NCBI GenBank assembly: GCA_024343425.1
Contig: BRLC01000004.1
Span: 248,001-312,000 of the forward strand
Direction: 5' to 3'
Source: Rhizobiaceae bacterium MnEN-MB40S
GTDB lineage: Bacteria; Pseudomonadota; Alphaproteobacteria; Rhizobiales; Rhizobiaceae
DNA: 64,000 nt
A model generated the notes under the pieces. It did not search any database. It had not been told where the DNA came from and saw nothing but the letters and a program-made list of their open reading frames with translations. The first letter of the stretch is position 1. The number at the start of each line of letters is the position of its first letter. Of this stretch, positions 1 to 8,346 are shown piece by piece. The position numbers and the translations under genes were made by a program.

Positions 1-606
1 GGTGGTGAAGTTTTCAAGGTTGCGGAACCGCCTGATCCATCGCCGAAGCGCCGGGAATTCGTCGTGGTCGATTCCGAAATCGCGGCTGAGCGCAAACGAC
101 GGGAAGAGAGCGAGATCGGCAAGCGTGACGTGTTCGCCGACGAACCACTCACCGTGTTCATAGCCGCGCTTCGTCATGTGATCGTCCATGATGCGGAACG
201 CATTCCGGCTCGCCTCTTTCAGCGGGGCGTCTACGCCGGTCGTCCCGAACAGGGCCTGCACCCGCGCCTGCGAAGCCGGCTGGAGATCCAGGGTCGAGAA
301 ATTGAGCCACATCATGACGCGGCCGAAATCGGCGGCGTCTTTCGGCAACCATGTGTTCGCGCCGTCATAGGCGCGCGCCAGATAGGCGAGCAGCGCCTCC
401 GTTCCGTGCAGGACCAGATCGCCATCTCTCATGACAGGCAGCCGTCCAAGCGGGTTCAGGGCAAGCATGGGAGGCTGCTTTTCCTCTTCGCCCGGCACCA
501 TGTCGATCGCGTGCGGCGCCCATTCCAGGCCCAGCATCGTCAGCAGCAACCGAACCCGGTAACAGTGCTCGTCGAGTTCGTAATCGTACAGCGTGATCGC
601 GGCCAT
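1..606 (-). CDS. glutathione S-transferase family protein (C-terminus cut by window edge)
   Basis: The reading frame is open for 202 codons from the ATG at 606 to the window edge, so the C-terminus is missing. The N-terminus has the thioredoxin-like GST fold: a TLYDYELDEHCYRVRLLLTM-type strand-helix start, then NPLGRLPVM (the cis-Pro loop, about residues 54-62), then LHGTEALLAYLARAY, the usual glutathione-contacting acidic/Thr position. The later part (GEHVTLADLALFP) fits the all-helical domain. GSTs conjugate or isomerise small electrophiles in the cytoplasm. Its ATG overlaps the stop of the upstream Rieske gene (TGATG), so the two are translationally coupled, which suggests a role in handling a product of the Rieske-dependent oxidation. 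The substrate cannot be told from sequence. Confidence 0.85.
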   Translation of the reverse strand, partial: MAAITLYDYELDEHCYRVRLLLTMLGLEWAPHAIDMVPGEEEKQPPMLALNPLGRLPVMRDGDLVLHGTEALLAYLARAYDGANTWLPKDAADFGRVMMWLNFSTLDLQPASQARVQALFGTTGVDAPLKEASRNAFRIMDDHMTKRGYEHGEWFVGEHVTLADLALFPSFALSRDFGIDHDEFPALRRWIRRFRNLENFTT

Positions 607-1343
607 CAGGCGACCTCCGCCGTCGTCATGGGCGCAGACGCGGCCTTTTCAGGCGCGCCGTCTTCCAGGCTCCGCCGCAGGGTTTCCAGCCACGTGGAAA
701 AGTGCGCCTGACCGGCGCCGGCGTAGGTCGCCTGCGGTCCTGCGATCATGACATGGAGCGCTGTTTGCGAAGGATTGACCCGCTGAACGCCGATAAAAAG
801 CCGGTCCTCGCCAGTCGTCAGAGTCCAGACAGTGTCAGAGAGAGCGGCAAAATCGGTTCCTTCCTCCGAAGCCGAGAAGCCAGGCAGTGATGCGGTTTCC
901 AGCGCCTCGCGGACGAAGGCGGCCGGACAATCGATGTAAAGGCTGCGCAGAGCGGTAACCTGGTCTGTTTCGCCGGGAATTGCTTCGTCCGGAACCTCTT
1001 CGGACAAGGTCGACCAGATGACGCCGTTGGCCTCCTTTGTCGCATAGGTCATCACCTTGATCGTCTGCGGCACGTCGAGATCGGGATGCGCGGGGATGTA
1101 CTGGCACTGGCCGGCCGTATCATATTGCCATCCATGATAGAGGCAGGCGATATGGTCGCCGCGGACAAAGCCGAAACTCATGCGCATGCCGCGATGCGGG
1201 CAGCGGTCTTCCCAGGCATGCGCCTTGCCGCTGGTGTCACGCCACACCACCACTTCCTTGCCGTCGACCACCGCGCCGGCTGAAGCGCCTGCTTCGATCT
1301 CCGACGAAAGGGCCACAGGTATCCAAACGGTCGGCGCCGTCAT
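606..1343 (-). CDS. stand-alone Rieske [2Fe-2S] protein (oxygenase N-terminal half without catalytic iron site)
   Basis: This 245-residue protein has a complete Rieske cluster site: CPHRG at residues 48-52 and CLYHGW at 67-72, giving Cys48, His50, Cys67 and His70. The spacing and the following WQYDTAGQC segment match oxygenase-type Rieske domains (such as NdmA or vanillate demethylase) more than bc1-type ones. Full oxygenase alpha subunits are about 340-450 residues and carry a 2-His-1-Asp iron site. Here residues 110-245 keep only a vestigial-looking second domain with no N-x2-D-x2-H-x4-H motif. It probably donates electrons to another protein. The start overlaps the end of the upstream gene by ATGA. 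A catalytic half without a Rieske domain is encoded at 8347-9204; pairing of the two is inference. Confidence 0.9.
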   Translation of the reverse strand: MTAPTVWIPVALSSEIEAGASAGAVVDGKEVVVWRDTSGKAHAWEDRCPHRGMRMSFGFVRGDHIACLYHGWQYDTAGQCQYIPAHPDLDVPQTIKVMTYATKEANGVIWSTLSEEVPDEAIPGETDQVTALRSLYIDCPAAFVREALETASLPGFSASEEGTDFAALSDTVWTLTTGEDRLFIGVQRVNPSQTALHVMIAGPQATYAGAGQAHFSTWLETLRRSLEDGAPEKAASAPMTTAEVA

Positions 1344-1630
1344 GCCAGTTTCTCCTTGGTTTTGCCGGCGAGCAAGGCTGCGCCGGACTTTCGTTCCACA
1401 TCGAGAACAATGCAGTCATGCGGCCCGAGGCTGCAGGCCATCTCGAAAGCGTCCACAAGGTCATGAGCGCCCTCCACCGCAACGCTTACGGCCTCGTTGC
1501 TGCAGTCGCCAAAGGCGTAGCCGAGATCGAGACGCCGGGCGCGATGCGTGGCGAACTCCAGAAAGCTGTCGGCCTGAAGGCTCCCCAAAAAGGTAAATTG
1601 CACCGCCTCAGTCATGGCAGGCGCGACCAT
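1340..1630 (-). CDS. degenerate acylphosphatase-fold protein
   Basis: A 96-residue protein whose pattern follows the acylphosphatase fold: G-S-L-Q-A-D-S-F where enzymes have G-x-V-Q-G-V-G-F-R, then a helix ending in LDLG, a VSVAVEG strand, VDAFEMAC helix and LGP turn. The catalytic arginine after the Phe is Leu, and the catalytic Asn position reads Asp or Cys, so hydrolase activity is unlikely. Length is typical for the family (about 90). Two ATGs, at 1630 and 1615, are possible; the first has a weak GGAAC upstream. It is first in a tightly coupled minus-strand operon with the Rieske and GST genes. A binding or scaffold role is inference. Confidence 0.6.
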   Translation of the reverse strand: MVAPAMTEAVQFTFLGSLQADSFLEFATHRARRLDLGYAFGDCSNEAVSVAVEGAHDLVDAFEMACSLGPHDCIVLDVERKSGAALLAGKTKEKLA

Positions 1631-1708
1631 TTCGACGCTTGTTCCGACATGTCCCGGCCGATACTCTTTCAGATGCAGTATTGATCACGTTGAACCCGTA
1701 TTAGATGC

Positions 1709-1738
1709 CTAATTATTGGATTATTGCCTAATAATTAG
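1709..1738. promoter_or_regulatory. inverted repeat in divergent promoter region, candidate operator
   Basis: CTAATTATT at 1709-1717 is exactly mirrored by AATAATTAG at 1730-1738 with a 12-base spacer. Read on the minus strand the same bases form two tandem near-identical boxes ending TTAGGCA, 19 bases apart. It sits about 80 bases upstream of the minus-strand operon and about 330 upstream of the sigma-54 element of the plus operon, so it could be an operator for one or an enhancer for the other. No matching regulator gene is adjacent. Confidence 0.5.
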
Positions 1739-2043
1739 TCTTGCATTATTCGTAGGCATTCTAGTCCGCGCTCGCTTCCGCTTTCAAGTGGTTTTTTGAT
1801 CGGAGCTGTTGCGTTTGACGCAAAGCCACGTTCAAAAAATTCTCTCTATTCCGAACAACTGCTTTTTGTCAGGCTGCGGTCCGGACCGTTTTTCCAATCG
1901 AAAACAAGCAGTAATCCCTTGGAGTTTGAACTGGTCCGGCCAGCCCTCGGGACCGCCGGCCCGGTCTGCTCGCATTCACGGCTCAGACGACCCTCGTGAA
2001 AACGGACCATGACGGAGCAGGCGCGGCCCGGAGGCATTGCGGT

Positions 2044-2058
2044 TGGCACAATTGTTGC
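2044..2058 (+). promoter_or_regulatory. sigma-54 (RpoN) -24/-12 promoter element
   Basis: TGGCAC at 2044-2049, five bases, then TTGC at 2055-2058. GG (2045-2046) and GC (2057-2058) are separated by exactly ten bases, the invariant RpoN spacing. Expected transcription start is near 2070, leaving a leader of about 70 bases before the ATG at 2142. Control by nitrogen status fits a purine uptake and deamination operon, but the activator is unknown. Confidence 0.7.
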
Positions 2059-2141
2059 GTTGTAAAACGCAGTTATTCTCGATCGGCACGAACGGCGCGG
2101 TCCTGGACTGCCGGTCTCCTGTAGAAAGAAAAGGGAACCTC

Positions 2142-3263
2142 ATGGTCAATCTACGTAACCTTTCCCGCCGCGGATTCCTCAATATGAGCGCCGCCGGCGC
2201 CGCTTCGACATTCCTGCCGAGCGGTCTTATGAGGCAGGCGGCCGCCGCCGAGCCACTGCCGGCGATCGCGGAAGAGGACGCCGTCCTCGGTTTCGGTCAC
2301 GTCGGCCCGATCACCGACGAAGGCTGGACCTGGAGCCACCACCAGGGACTGCTCGCCTGCAAGGAAGCCTATCCCAACCTGAAGAACATCCTCGAAGTCG
2401 AGAACGTCCCCTATTCGTCCGACGCGACGCGCACCTACCGGCAGTTTGTCAAGGAAGGCGCGAACATGATCTTCGACACCTCGTCCACCGGCGACTTCCT
2501 GCACGAAGTCGTCAAGCGGGCGCCGGAAGTCGCCTTCATGGAGTGTAACGGCCACGCCCTGATGGACAATCTCGGCTGGTACTATCTGGCCCACTGGTAT
2601 CCGACCTATGTCATCGGCGTCGCCGCCGGCCATCTCAGCAAGACCGGCAAGCTCGGCTACGTCGCGTCCTTCCCGGTCGCCTCCGTCTACTGCAGCACCA
2701 ACGCCTTCATCATGGGCGCGCGCACCGTCAATCCGGACGCGACGCTACAGACGATCGTCATCAACTCCTGGTTCGACCCGCAGGCCGCGACCCAGGCCGG
2801 CACCGCGCTGGTCGACAATGGGTGCGACTTCCTGTTCGGCATCATGGACGAGGCCGGCTACCTCCAGGTCGCCGAAAAGCGCGGCGTCTGGGCGGCCATG
2901 TGGAACACCGACATTCGTCGCTACGGCCCGAACGCCTATGTCTCCTCCGTCATCATCGACTTCAAGGACTTCTACGTCGATCAGGTCGGCAAGCGTCTCG
3001 CTGGCGAATGGACGCCGGGCGAACATCTCCTGCCGCTGGGCGGCGGCGTTGACCGTGACACATGGGGACAGAACGTTCCGCAGGAAGTCGGCGACGCCGC
3101 CGACGCCGTGCGCCAGAAGATGCTCGACGGCTGGTCGCCCTTCGTCGGCGAACTGAAGGACGTCAACGGCGAAGTCCGCGTGCCGGAAGGCCAGAGGATG
3201 ACGGAAATGGAACTCTACAACTGGGATTGGTCCGTCGAAGGCGTCACCGGCCTTTCCAGCTGA
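2142..3263 (+). CDS. BMP-family ABC transporter substrate-binding protein (purine nucleoside/base type), Tat-exported
   Basis: The protein is 373 residues from the ATG at 2142, which has AAGGGAA 5 bases upstream; the open frame extends further up without a ribosome site. The N-terminus reads SRRGFLNM followed by a small-residue stretch ending AAAA, a twin-arginine signal. The mature part (LGFGHVGPITDEGWTWSHHQG, then VENVPYSSDATRTYRQFV) is typical of BmpA/PnrA-type binding proteins, which bind nucleosides or bases. Tat export is unusual but known for this family in alphaproteobacteria. It is first in an operon with a double ATPase, two permeases and two purine deaminase-type amidohydrolases, so a purine or oxidised purine ligand is likely. 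Confidence 0.93.
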   Translation: MVNLRNLSRRGFLNMSAAGAASTFLPSGLMRQAAAAEPLPAIAEEDAVLGFGHVGPITDEGWTWSHHQGLLACKEAYPNLKNILEVENVPYSSDATRTYRQFVKEGANMIFDTSSTGDFLHEVVKRAPEVAFMECNGHALMDNLGWYYLAHWYPTYVIGVAAGHLSKTGKLGYVASFPVASVYCSTNAFIMGARTVNPDATLQTIVINSWFDPQAATQAGTALVDNGCDFLFGIMDEAGYLQVAEKRGVWAAMWNTDIRRYGPNAYVSSVIIDFKDFYVDQVGKRLAGEWTPGEHLLPLGGGVDRDTWGQNVPQEVGDAADAVRQKMLDGWSPFVGELKDVNGEVRVPEGQRMTEMELYNWDWSVEGVTGLSS

Positions 3264-3283
3264 CGCAACGCAATCTTGCCAAT

Positions 3284-3311
3284 GGACCGGGCGGAACCGA
3301 CCGCCCGGTCC
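3284..3311 (+). other. intercistronic mRNA hairpin between binding protein and ATPase genes
   Basis: An 11-bp perfect stem (GGACCGGGCGG at 3284-3294 with CCGCCCGGTCC at 3301-3311) and a 6-base loop. No T-run follows, so it is not a strong terminator. Such hairpins after binding-protein genes protect the upstream mRNA and keep the binding protein in excess over the membrane parts. Confidence 0.65.
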
Positions 3312-3351
3312 CTCTCCACGGCTTTCAAAACCTGGCGTCAGGTCACATTGA

Positions 3352-4935
3352 ATGAATGAAGCAGCCCCACATTTCACCCCGCCCGCCGGCACGCCGCCGA
3401 TCGTTCAGCTGAAGGGGATTGCAAAGTATTTTCCGGGCGTCATCGCCAATCAGGACGTCGACCTCGAAGTCTTTCCGGGTGAAATTCACGCCCTGCTCGG
3501 CGAAAACGGCGCCGGCAAATCAACGCTCATGAACATCCTCACCGGCATTTACCAGGCCGACGCCGGCGAGATCATCATTGACGGCTACAAGCGCGAATTC
3601 GCATCGCCGCAACAGGCTATCGCCGCCGGGATCGGCATGGTCCACCAGCACTTCAAGCTGGTGCAGGCCTTCACCGTCGCCGAAAACATCCATCTCGGCT
3701 GGGACGACACACCGCGCAGGGCGTCCGCCGCAAAACTCGAACGGCGCACCGCCGATCTCGCCAAACGTTTCAATCTGCAGGTGCGCCCGGGCGCGCGCAT
3801 CAGCGACCTGTCCACCGGCGAACAGCAGCGCGTCGAGATCCTCCGGGTTCTGGCGCGCCAGGCGCGCGTCCTCATTCTCGACGAACCGACCGCAGTGTTG
3901 ACGCCTGCGGAAGCGCGCGAACTCTTCAGCGCGCTCCGCAACTTCGTCGCCGAAGGCAACGCCGTCTTCTTCATCAGCCACAAGCTCGATGAGGTCCTCG
4001 AAATATCCGACAGGATCACCATCCTGCGCGGCGGCAAGAAGATCGCCACCGAAAAAGCGTCCGACTGCGATCCGCGCATGCTCGCAAAGCTGATGGTGGG
4101 ACGCGACATCGTTCTCGACGACATGCGCGCCCGGCCGCAAGGCGCGGCGCCGGTTTCGAAAGAGCCGGTGTTGAGCCTGAAAAACGTGACGGCCAAGGGC
4201 GACGACGGCTCTCCCGCCCTGCACGATATCAATCTGGCCGTCCACGCCGGTGAAATCGTCGGCATCGCCGGCGTCGCAGGCAACGGCCAGCGCGAACTCA
4301 GCCAGGTGTTGACCGGCGTGCGGCCCGTCACGTCCGGCCAGATCATCGTCGACGGCAAGCCCATGGGCGGACGCAACGCCGCGGCTTACGCCGCGGGCGG
4401 CATCGGCCACATACCGGAAGATCGCCTGCACAGCGGTCTCGCGCCGGCCCTCAGCATCACGATCAACGCCGTTATGCGCGAATATATGAAGCCGCCGATC
4501 ACCAACGCCGGCGTCTACAATCCCGCCGCCGCAACGACCCTGTCGAAGGAGATCGCCGAGGCGGCGGACGTCGCAATTCCCGACTACGGCATGCCGATCC
4601 GAAACCTATCCGGCGGCAATCAGCAGCGCCTCGTCGCCCGCCGCGAAATGCGGATCGCCAACAAGGTGCTGGTGGCCGCCTATCCGAGCCGCGGCCTCGA
4701 CGTCGGCGCCATCAACACCATGCTGCGCTATATCGTCGAACTGCGCGACGCCGGCGCCGGCATCGTCCTCATCTCGGAGGAACTGGAAGAATTGCTCAAC
4801 CTCTCCGACCGCATCGCCGTCCTCTATGAGGGCCGGATCATGGGCGAACTGGAAAATCAGAACATCGACATCGACGAGATCGGCCTTCTCATGGGCGGCA
4901 GAACACAGTCGACGGAAACCCGGGAGGTCGCCTGA
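3352..4935 (+). CDS. ABC transporter double ATP-binding protein, BMP/nucleoside uptake type
   Basis: A 527-residue protein with two tandem ABC domains, as in NupA/YufO-type nucleoside importers. The first domain has Walker A GENGAGKST (residues 50-58), signature LSTGEQQRVEILR and Walker B VLILDEPTAVL. The second has the degenerate A-loop GVAGNGQRELSQ, normal in this subfamily, with signature LSGGNQQRLVARREM. In its Walker B region VLVAAYPSRGLDVGA replaces the more common AAxPTRGLD. It energises the two permeases that follow, overlapping none and spaced only 1 base from the next ATG. Confidence 0.95.
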   Translation: MNEAAPHFTPPAGTPPIVQLKGIAKYFPGVIANQDVDLEVFPGEIHALLGENGAGKSTLMNILTGIYQADAGEIIIDGYKREFASPQQAIAAGIGMVHQHFKLVQAFTVAENIHLGWDDTPRRASAAKLERRTADLAKRFNLQVRPGARISDLSTGEQQRVEILRVLARQARVLILDEPTAVLTPAEARELFSALRNFVAEGNAVFFISHKLDEVLEISDRITILRGGKKIATEKASDCDPRMLAKLMVGRDIVLDDMRARPQGAAPVSKEPVLSLKNVTAKGDDGSPALHDINLAVHAGEIVGIAGVAGNGQRELSQVLTGVRPVTSGQIIVDGKPMGGRNAAAYAAGGIGHIPEDRLHSGLAPALSITINAVMREYMKPPITNAGVYNPAAATTLSKEIAEAADVAIPDYGMPIRNLSGGNQQRLVARREMRIANKVLVAAYPSRGLDVGAINTMLRYIVELRDAGAGIVLISEELEELLNLSDRIAVLYEGRIMGELENQNIDIDEIGLLMGGRTQSTETREVA

Positions 4936-4936
4936 C

Positions 4937-5986
4937 ATGTTCGGCAACTGGCGTTTCCAGCGGCTTCCCTCCGCCCATCCCGGCGTCGCCTTCGCGGCGC
5001 GCGCAGCGGCGGTCATCGCAGCACTGGTCTTTACCGGCGTCATTCTCGCCATCGCCGGCGCCAATCCGATCGAGCTTGCCGCCGAAGTGATCGATTCCTC
5101 GTTCGGATCGTCTTTCGGACTGGAAGATCTCGCCCTCCTCTTCATCCCGCTCATATTGACCGGCCTCGCAGTCACCGTGGCCCAGCAGATCGGCGCCTGG
5201 AATATCGGCGCCGAGGGCCAGTTCTATCTCGGCGCCTTTTCGGCGACGGCCGTCGGCCTGTTCGTGCCCGGCCCGCCGGCGCTGATTCTGGTGCTGATGT
5301 TCTTTGCCGGAATCATCGGCGGGATGCTGTGGATCCTGATCCCGACGCTCGCCCGCGCCTACGCCAACGTCAACGAACTCATCACCACCCTGCTGCTCAA
5401 TTTCGTGGCGGCGCTTCTCGTTTATTACGTCTCCACCGGCCCCTGGCGCGATCGCGTGGGCCTCGCCAATTCGGCGACGCCGCGGCTCTCGGCCGAAGTT
5501 CCGGAATTCTGGGGCATTGTCCACTGGGGTCTGCCGGTCGCGGTCCTCGTCGTCATCGCCACAGCCGCCGTCTTCACCTTCTCCAGGTGGGGCTACGAGG
5601 TGCGCCTGTCCGGCTCCAATCCGTCGGCCGCCAAATATGCCGGCATTCCGGTTCGCCGGCATCTCATCACCGTCATGCTGCTGTCGGGCGGCATTGCCGG
5701 GCTCGCCGGCATGCTGGAGATCGCCGGCACGGTTCACCGGCTGCAGGGCGGCATCTCCAACAATTTCGGCTATCTCGGCATCATGGTCGCAGTGCTCGCG
5801 CGCGGCTCCAGCATCGGCGTGATTTTCTCGGCTGCGCTGATGGCCTTCATCCTGAACTCCGGCATCATCCTTCAGACACAGGGACTGACGACCTCCGCCG
5901 TGCTCGCCATGACCGGACTGATCCTGTTCCTGACGGCGATCGGCGACGAACTCTCGCATTACCGCATCACGCGGGAAAAGACCTAG
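4937..5986 (+). CDS. ABC transporter permease, BMP/nucleoside type (YufP-like)
   Basis: 349 residues from ATG 4937, one base after the ATPase stop; a longer frame upstream only overlaps the ATPase. About nine to ten hydrophobic segments and the BPD_transp_2 motif region (QIGAWNIGAEGQFYLGAF, then LAGMLEIAGTVHRLQGGIS) mark the inner-membrane subunit that pairs with the next permease. The GSNPSAAKYAGI loop is the cytoplasmic coupling segment that contacts the ATPase. Confidence 0.93.
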   Translation: MFGNWRFQRLPSAHPGVAFAARAAAVIAALVFTGVILAIAGANPIELAAEVIDSSFGSSFGLEDLALLFIPLILTGLAVTVAQQIGAWNIGAEGQFYLGAFSATAVGLFVPGPPALILVLMFFAGIIGGMLWILIPTLARAYANVNELITTLLLNFVAALLVYYVSTGPWRDRVGLANSATPRLSAEVPEFWGIVHWGLPVAVLVVIATAAVFTFSRWGYEVRLSGSNPSAAKYAGIPVRRHLITVMLLSGGIAGLAGMLEIAGTVHRLQGGISNNFGYLGIMVAVLARGSSIGVIFSAALMAFILNSGIILQTQGLTTSAVLAMTGLILFLTAIGDELSHYRITREKT

Positions 5987-5996
5987 GAGCGCGACC

Positions 5997-6932
5997 ATGG
6001 ATCTCTTGACCGGACTGCTCACGACGGCCTTTCTCGCAGGCGGCGTTTTAGCCCTGGCGGCGATCGGCGAAGTGCTCGCCGAACGCGTCGGCGTCGTCAA
6101 TCTCGGTGTCGAGGGGCTGATGGCCATGGGCGCTGTCACCGGCATCGCGACGGTCGCGGCGACGCCCGTTCCCATCTTCGGTTTTCTCGCGGCCCTTGTT
6201 GTCGGCGCCGTCTTCGGCGCAATCTTCGCCTTCGCAACCGTCATCGTGCGCGCCAACCAGGTGCTGTGCGGCTTGGCGCTGACGCTCATGGGCACCGGTC
6301 TCGCCTCGACGATCGGTCGCAACTATTCGGGCATGCCGGCCCGCGCCAGTTTCGAAGGCGTGTCGATACCGCTTCTCGACCAGATCCCGATCCTCGGCCG
6401 GGCGCTGTTCTCGCAAAACATTCTCGTCTACCTGATCTACATCATTCTACCGATCGGCCTGTCCTACCTCATGTTCTACACGCGCCACGGCCTTAATCTG
6501 CGCGCCGTCGGCGAAAATCCGGCCGCGGCCGACGCCGCCGGCATTCGGGTGACCGTGATCCGCTTTACCTACGTCACCGCCGGCGCTGCGCTGGCCGCTG
6601 GCGCAGGCGCCTATCTCACGCTCGCCTTCGTCCCCTCCTGGTCCGACGGCGTGGTCGCCGGTCGCGGCTGGATCGCGGTGGCGCTGGTGATCTTCGCCGG
6701 ATACCGTCCGGTCGCAGCCGCCCTTTCCGGCCTGCTATTCGGCCTCATCACGGCGCTCGGCTTCGTCGGTCAGGCCCGTGGCTGGCCGGTCGCCTCGGCT
6801 ATTCTTTCCATGCTGCCTTATCTCGGAACCATGGCCTTCATCATCGTGCCGGTTCTCGCCTGGCACAGGATGCGCCGCGTGCTGGCGGCCCCGGCGGCGC
6901 TCGCCGTTCCCTATTACCGCGACATGCGCTGA
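5997..6932 (+). CDS. ABC transporter permease, BMP/nucleoside type (YufQ-like)
   Basis: A 311-residue membrane protein, second half of the heterodimeric channel. It has VVNLGVEGLMAMGA near the N-terminus and the coupling loop GENPAAADAAGIRV, both typical of YufQ-like subunits. It begins 10 bases after the first permease and ends 2 bases before the amidohydrolase gene, so transport and deamination are produced from one message. Confidence 0.93.
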   Translation: MDLLTGLLTTAFLAGGVLALAAIGEVLAERVGVVNLGVEGLMAMGAVTGIATVAATPVPIFGFLAALVVGAVFGAIFAFATVIVRANQVLCGLALTLMGTGLASTIGRNYSGMPARASFEGVSIPLLDQIPILGRALFSQNILVYLIYIILPIGLSYLMFYTRHGLNLRAVGENPAAADAAGIRVTVIRFTYVTAGAALAAGAGAYLTLAFVPSWSDGVVAGRGWIAVALVIFAGYRPVAAALSGLLFGLITALGFVGQARGWPVASAILSMLPYLGTMAFIIVPVLAWHRMRRVLAAPAALAVPYYRDMR

Positions 6933-6934
6933 CC

Positions 6935-8335
6935 ATGGCGACCAGGCTCTTCAGGAACATCAGCCATCTCGCGACCTTCGACGACGCGGGATCGGAAATC
7001 GAGGACGGCGCGATCCTGATTCGCGACAACGTCATCGAGGCGGTCGGCTCAACGGCCGAACTCGGCGACAGCCAGGCCGACGAAGTGCTCGATCTTTCCG
7101 GCCATATCGTCATGCCCGGCATGGTGAACATCCATCACCACATGTACCAGAACCTCACCCGCGTCATGGTGCAGGACGATGAACTGCTGGTCTGGCTGAA
7201 AACGCTTTATCCGATCTGGAGCCATCTCGACGATGAAGCGATGGGCGTTTCGGCGCGCGTCGCCATGGCCGAACTGATCGCGTCGGGTTGCACGACCACG
7301 TCCGACCATCTTTATATTCTGCCCAACAACTGCACGCTCGATTCCACCATCGACGCGGCCCGCGAAATCGGCATGCGTTTTCACGCCGCCCGCGGCGCCA
7401 TGTCGCGCGGCGAGAGCCAGGGCGGCCTGCCGCCTGACCGCTGCGTCGAAAAGGAAGACGATATCCTGAAGGACGCCGAGCGGCTAATCGGCCAATTCCA
7501 CGACAACAGCCGTCACTCGATGAGCCGGATCATTCTTGCGCCCTGTTCGCCGTTTTCCGTGACGCCGGACCTGATGAAGGACGCGGCGGCGCTCGCACGA
7601 AGCCACCCGGGCGTGCGGCTCCACTCGCATCTCGCCGAAGACCTGTTCGAGGAAGATTATTGCCACGACGTCTACGGTATGCGCTCGGTCGGATTCGCCG
7701 AATCCGTCAACTGGCTCGGTCCGGATGTCTGGTTCGCCCATTCGATCTTCATGACCAGCGAGGAGATCGACCTGTTCGCGGAGACCGGCACGGGCGTCGC
7801 CCATTGCCCCTCGGCGAACATGCGATGCGGACAGGGGATCGCCAAGATACGGGAAATGCTCGACAAGGGCGTCAATGTCGGTCTGGGCGTGGACGGATCG
7901 GCGTCCAACGACACGTCGAACATGTTCATGGAGGCGCGGCTCGCCATGATGCTGCAGCGCGTCGCCCCCAACAAGTATCTTTCCGAAACACCGGGCGGGC
8001 GCGGCGGCTTCGGCGGCACGCCGAGCGCGCTCTCCGCCCGCGAGGCGCTGACCATGGCGACGCGCGGCGGCGCTGACATTCTCGGCCGCGACGATATCGG
8101 CTATCTGGCGCCTGGCATGAGCGCGGATTTCATTGCGATAAAACTGCGCCAGCTCGGCCTGTCTGGCACGCAACGCGATCCGCTGGCCGCCCTCGTCATG
8201 TGCGGGCCGTTCAAAGTCGACTATTCTTTCATCAATGGTCGTGAAATAATCACCCAGGGCGAATTCCGGGATGTCGACATTCCGGCATGGCTTGATAAGC
8301 ACGAAGACGTCATGGACAGGATCTACAGTCACTAA
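6935..8335 (+). CDS. 8-oxoguanine deaminase-like amidohydrolase
   Basis: The protein is 466 residues and belongs to the metal-dependent amidohydrolase superfamily (AtzB/TrzN/8-oxoguanine deaminase branch). Visible site residues: His67 and His69 in NIHHHMYQNLTR, His in LHSHLAED, His in AHSIFMTSEE, AHCPSANMRCGQG, and the metal-binding Asp in GVDGSASND. The MYQNLTR and MRCGQG segments are close to characterised 8-oxoguanine deaminases, which convert 8-oxoguanine to uric acid; isocytosine or s-triazine activity is a possible alternative. Location directly behind a BMP transporter and before guanine deaminase supports a purine substrate. Confidence 0.88.
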   Translation: MATRLFRNISHLATFDDAGSEIEDGAILIRDNVIEAVGSTAELGDSQADEVLDLSGHIVMPGMVNIHHHMYQNLTRVMVQDDELLVWLKTLYPIWSHLDDEAMGVSARVAMAELIASGCTTTSDHLYILPNNCTLDSTIDAAREIGMRFHAARGAMSRGESQGGLPPDRCVEKEDDILKDAERLIGQFHDNSRHSMSRIILAPCSPFSVTPDLMKDAAALARSHPGVRLHSHLAEDLFEEDYCHDVYGMRSVGFAESVNWLGPDVWFAHSIFMTSEEIDLFAETGTGVAHCPSANMRCGQGIAKIREMLDKGVNVGLGVDGSASNDTSNMFMEARLAMMLQRVAPNKYLSETPGGRGGFGGTPSALSAREALTMATRGGADILGRDDIGYLAPGMSADFIAIKLRQLGLSGTQRDPLAALVMCGPFKVDYSFINGREIITQGEFRDVDIPAWLDKHEDVMDRIYSH

Positions 8336-8346
8336 GGAGAACTGGC

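Larger units (their letters stand above)
1631..2141. other. divergent intergenic region of the purine locus
   Basis: About 510 bases without a convincing gene between the two divergent operons. It holds the AT-rich inverted repeat at 1709-1738, a sigma-54-type promoter at 2044-2058 and a likely ribosome binding site (AAGGGAA) at about 2131-2137. Short open frames here lack ribosome sites and family features. Confidence 0.6.

Noticed and set aside
1631-2141. Purine riboswitch before the BMP-type operon
   Set aside because: No three-way junction with the conserved purine aptamer loops could be traced; the sigma-54 element and short leader explain the region better.
4889-6322. Long minus-strand frame opposite the two permease genes
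   Set aside because: Arg/Ala/Gly/Asp-rich composition typical of the antisense of GC-rich genes, opposite clear permeases, no start signals.
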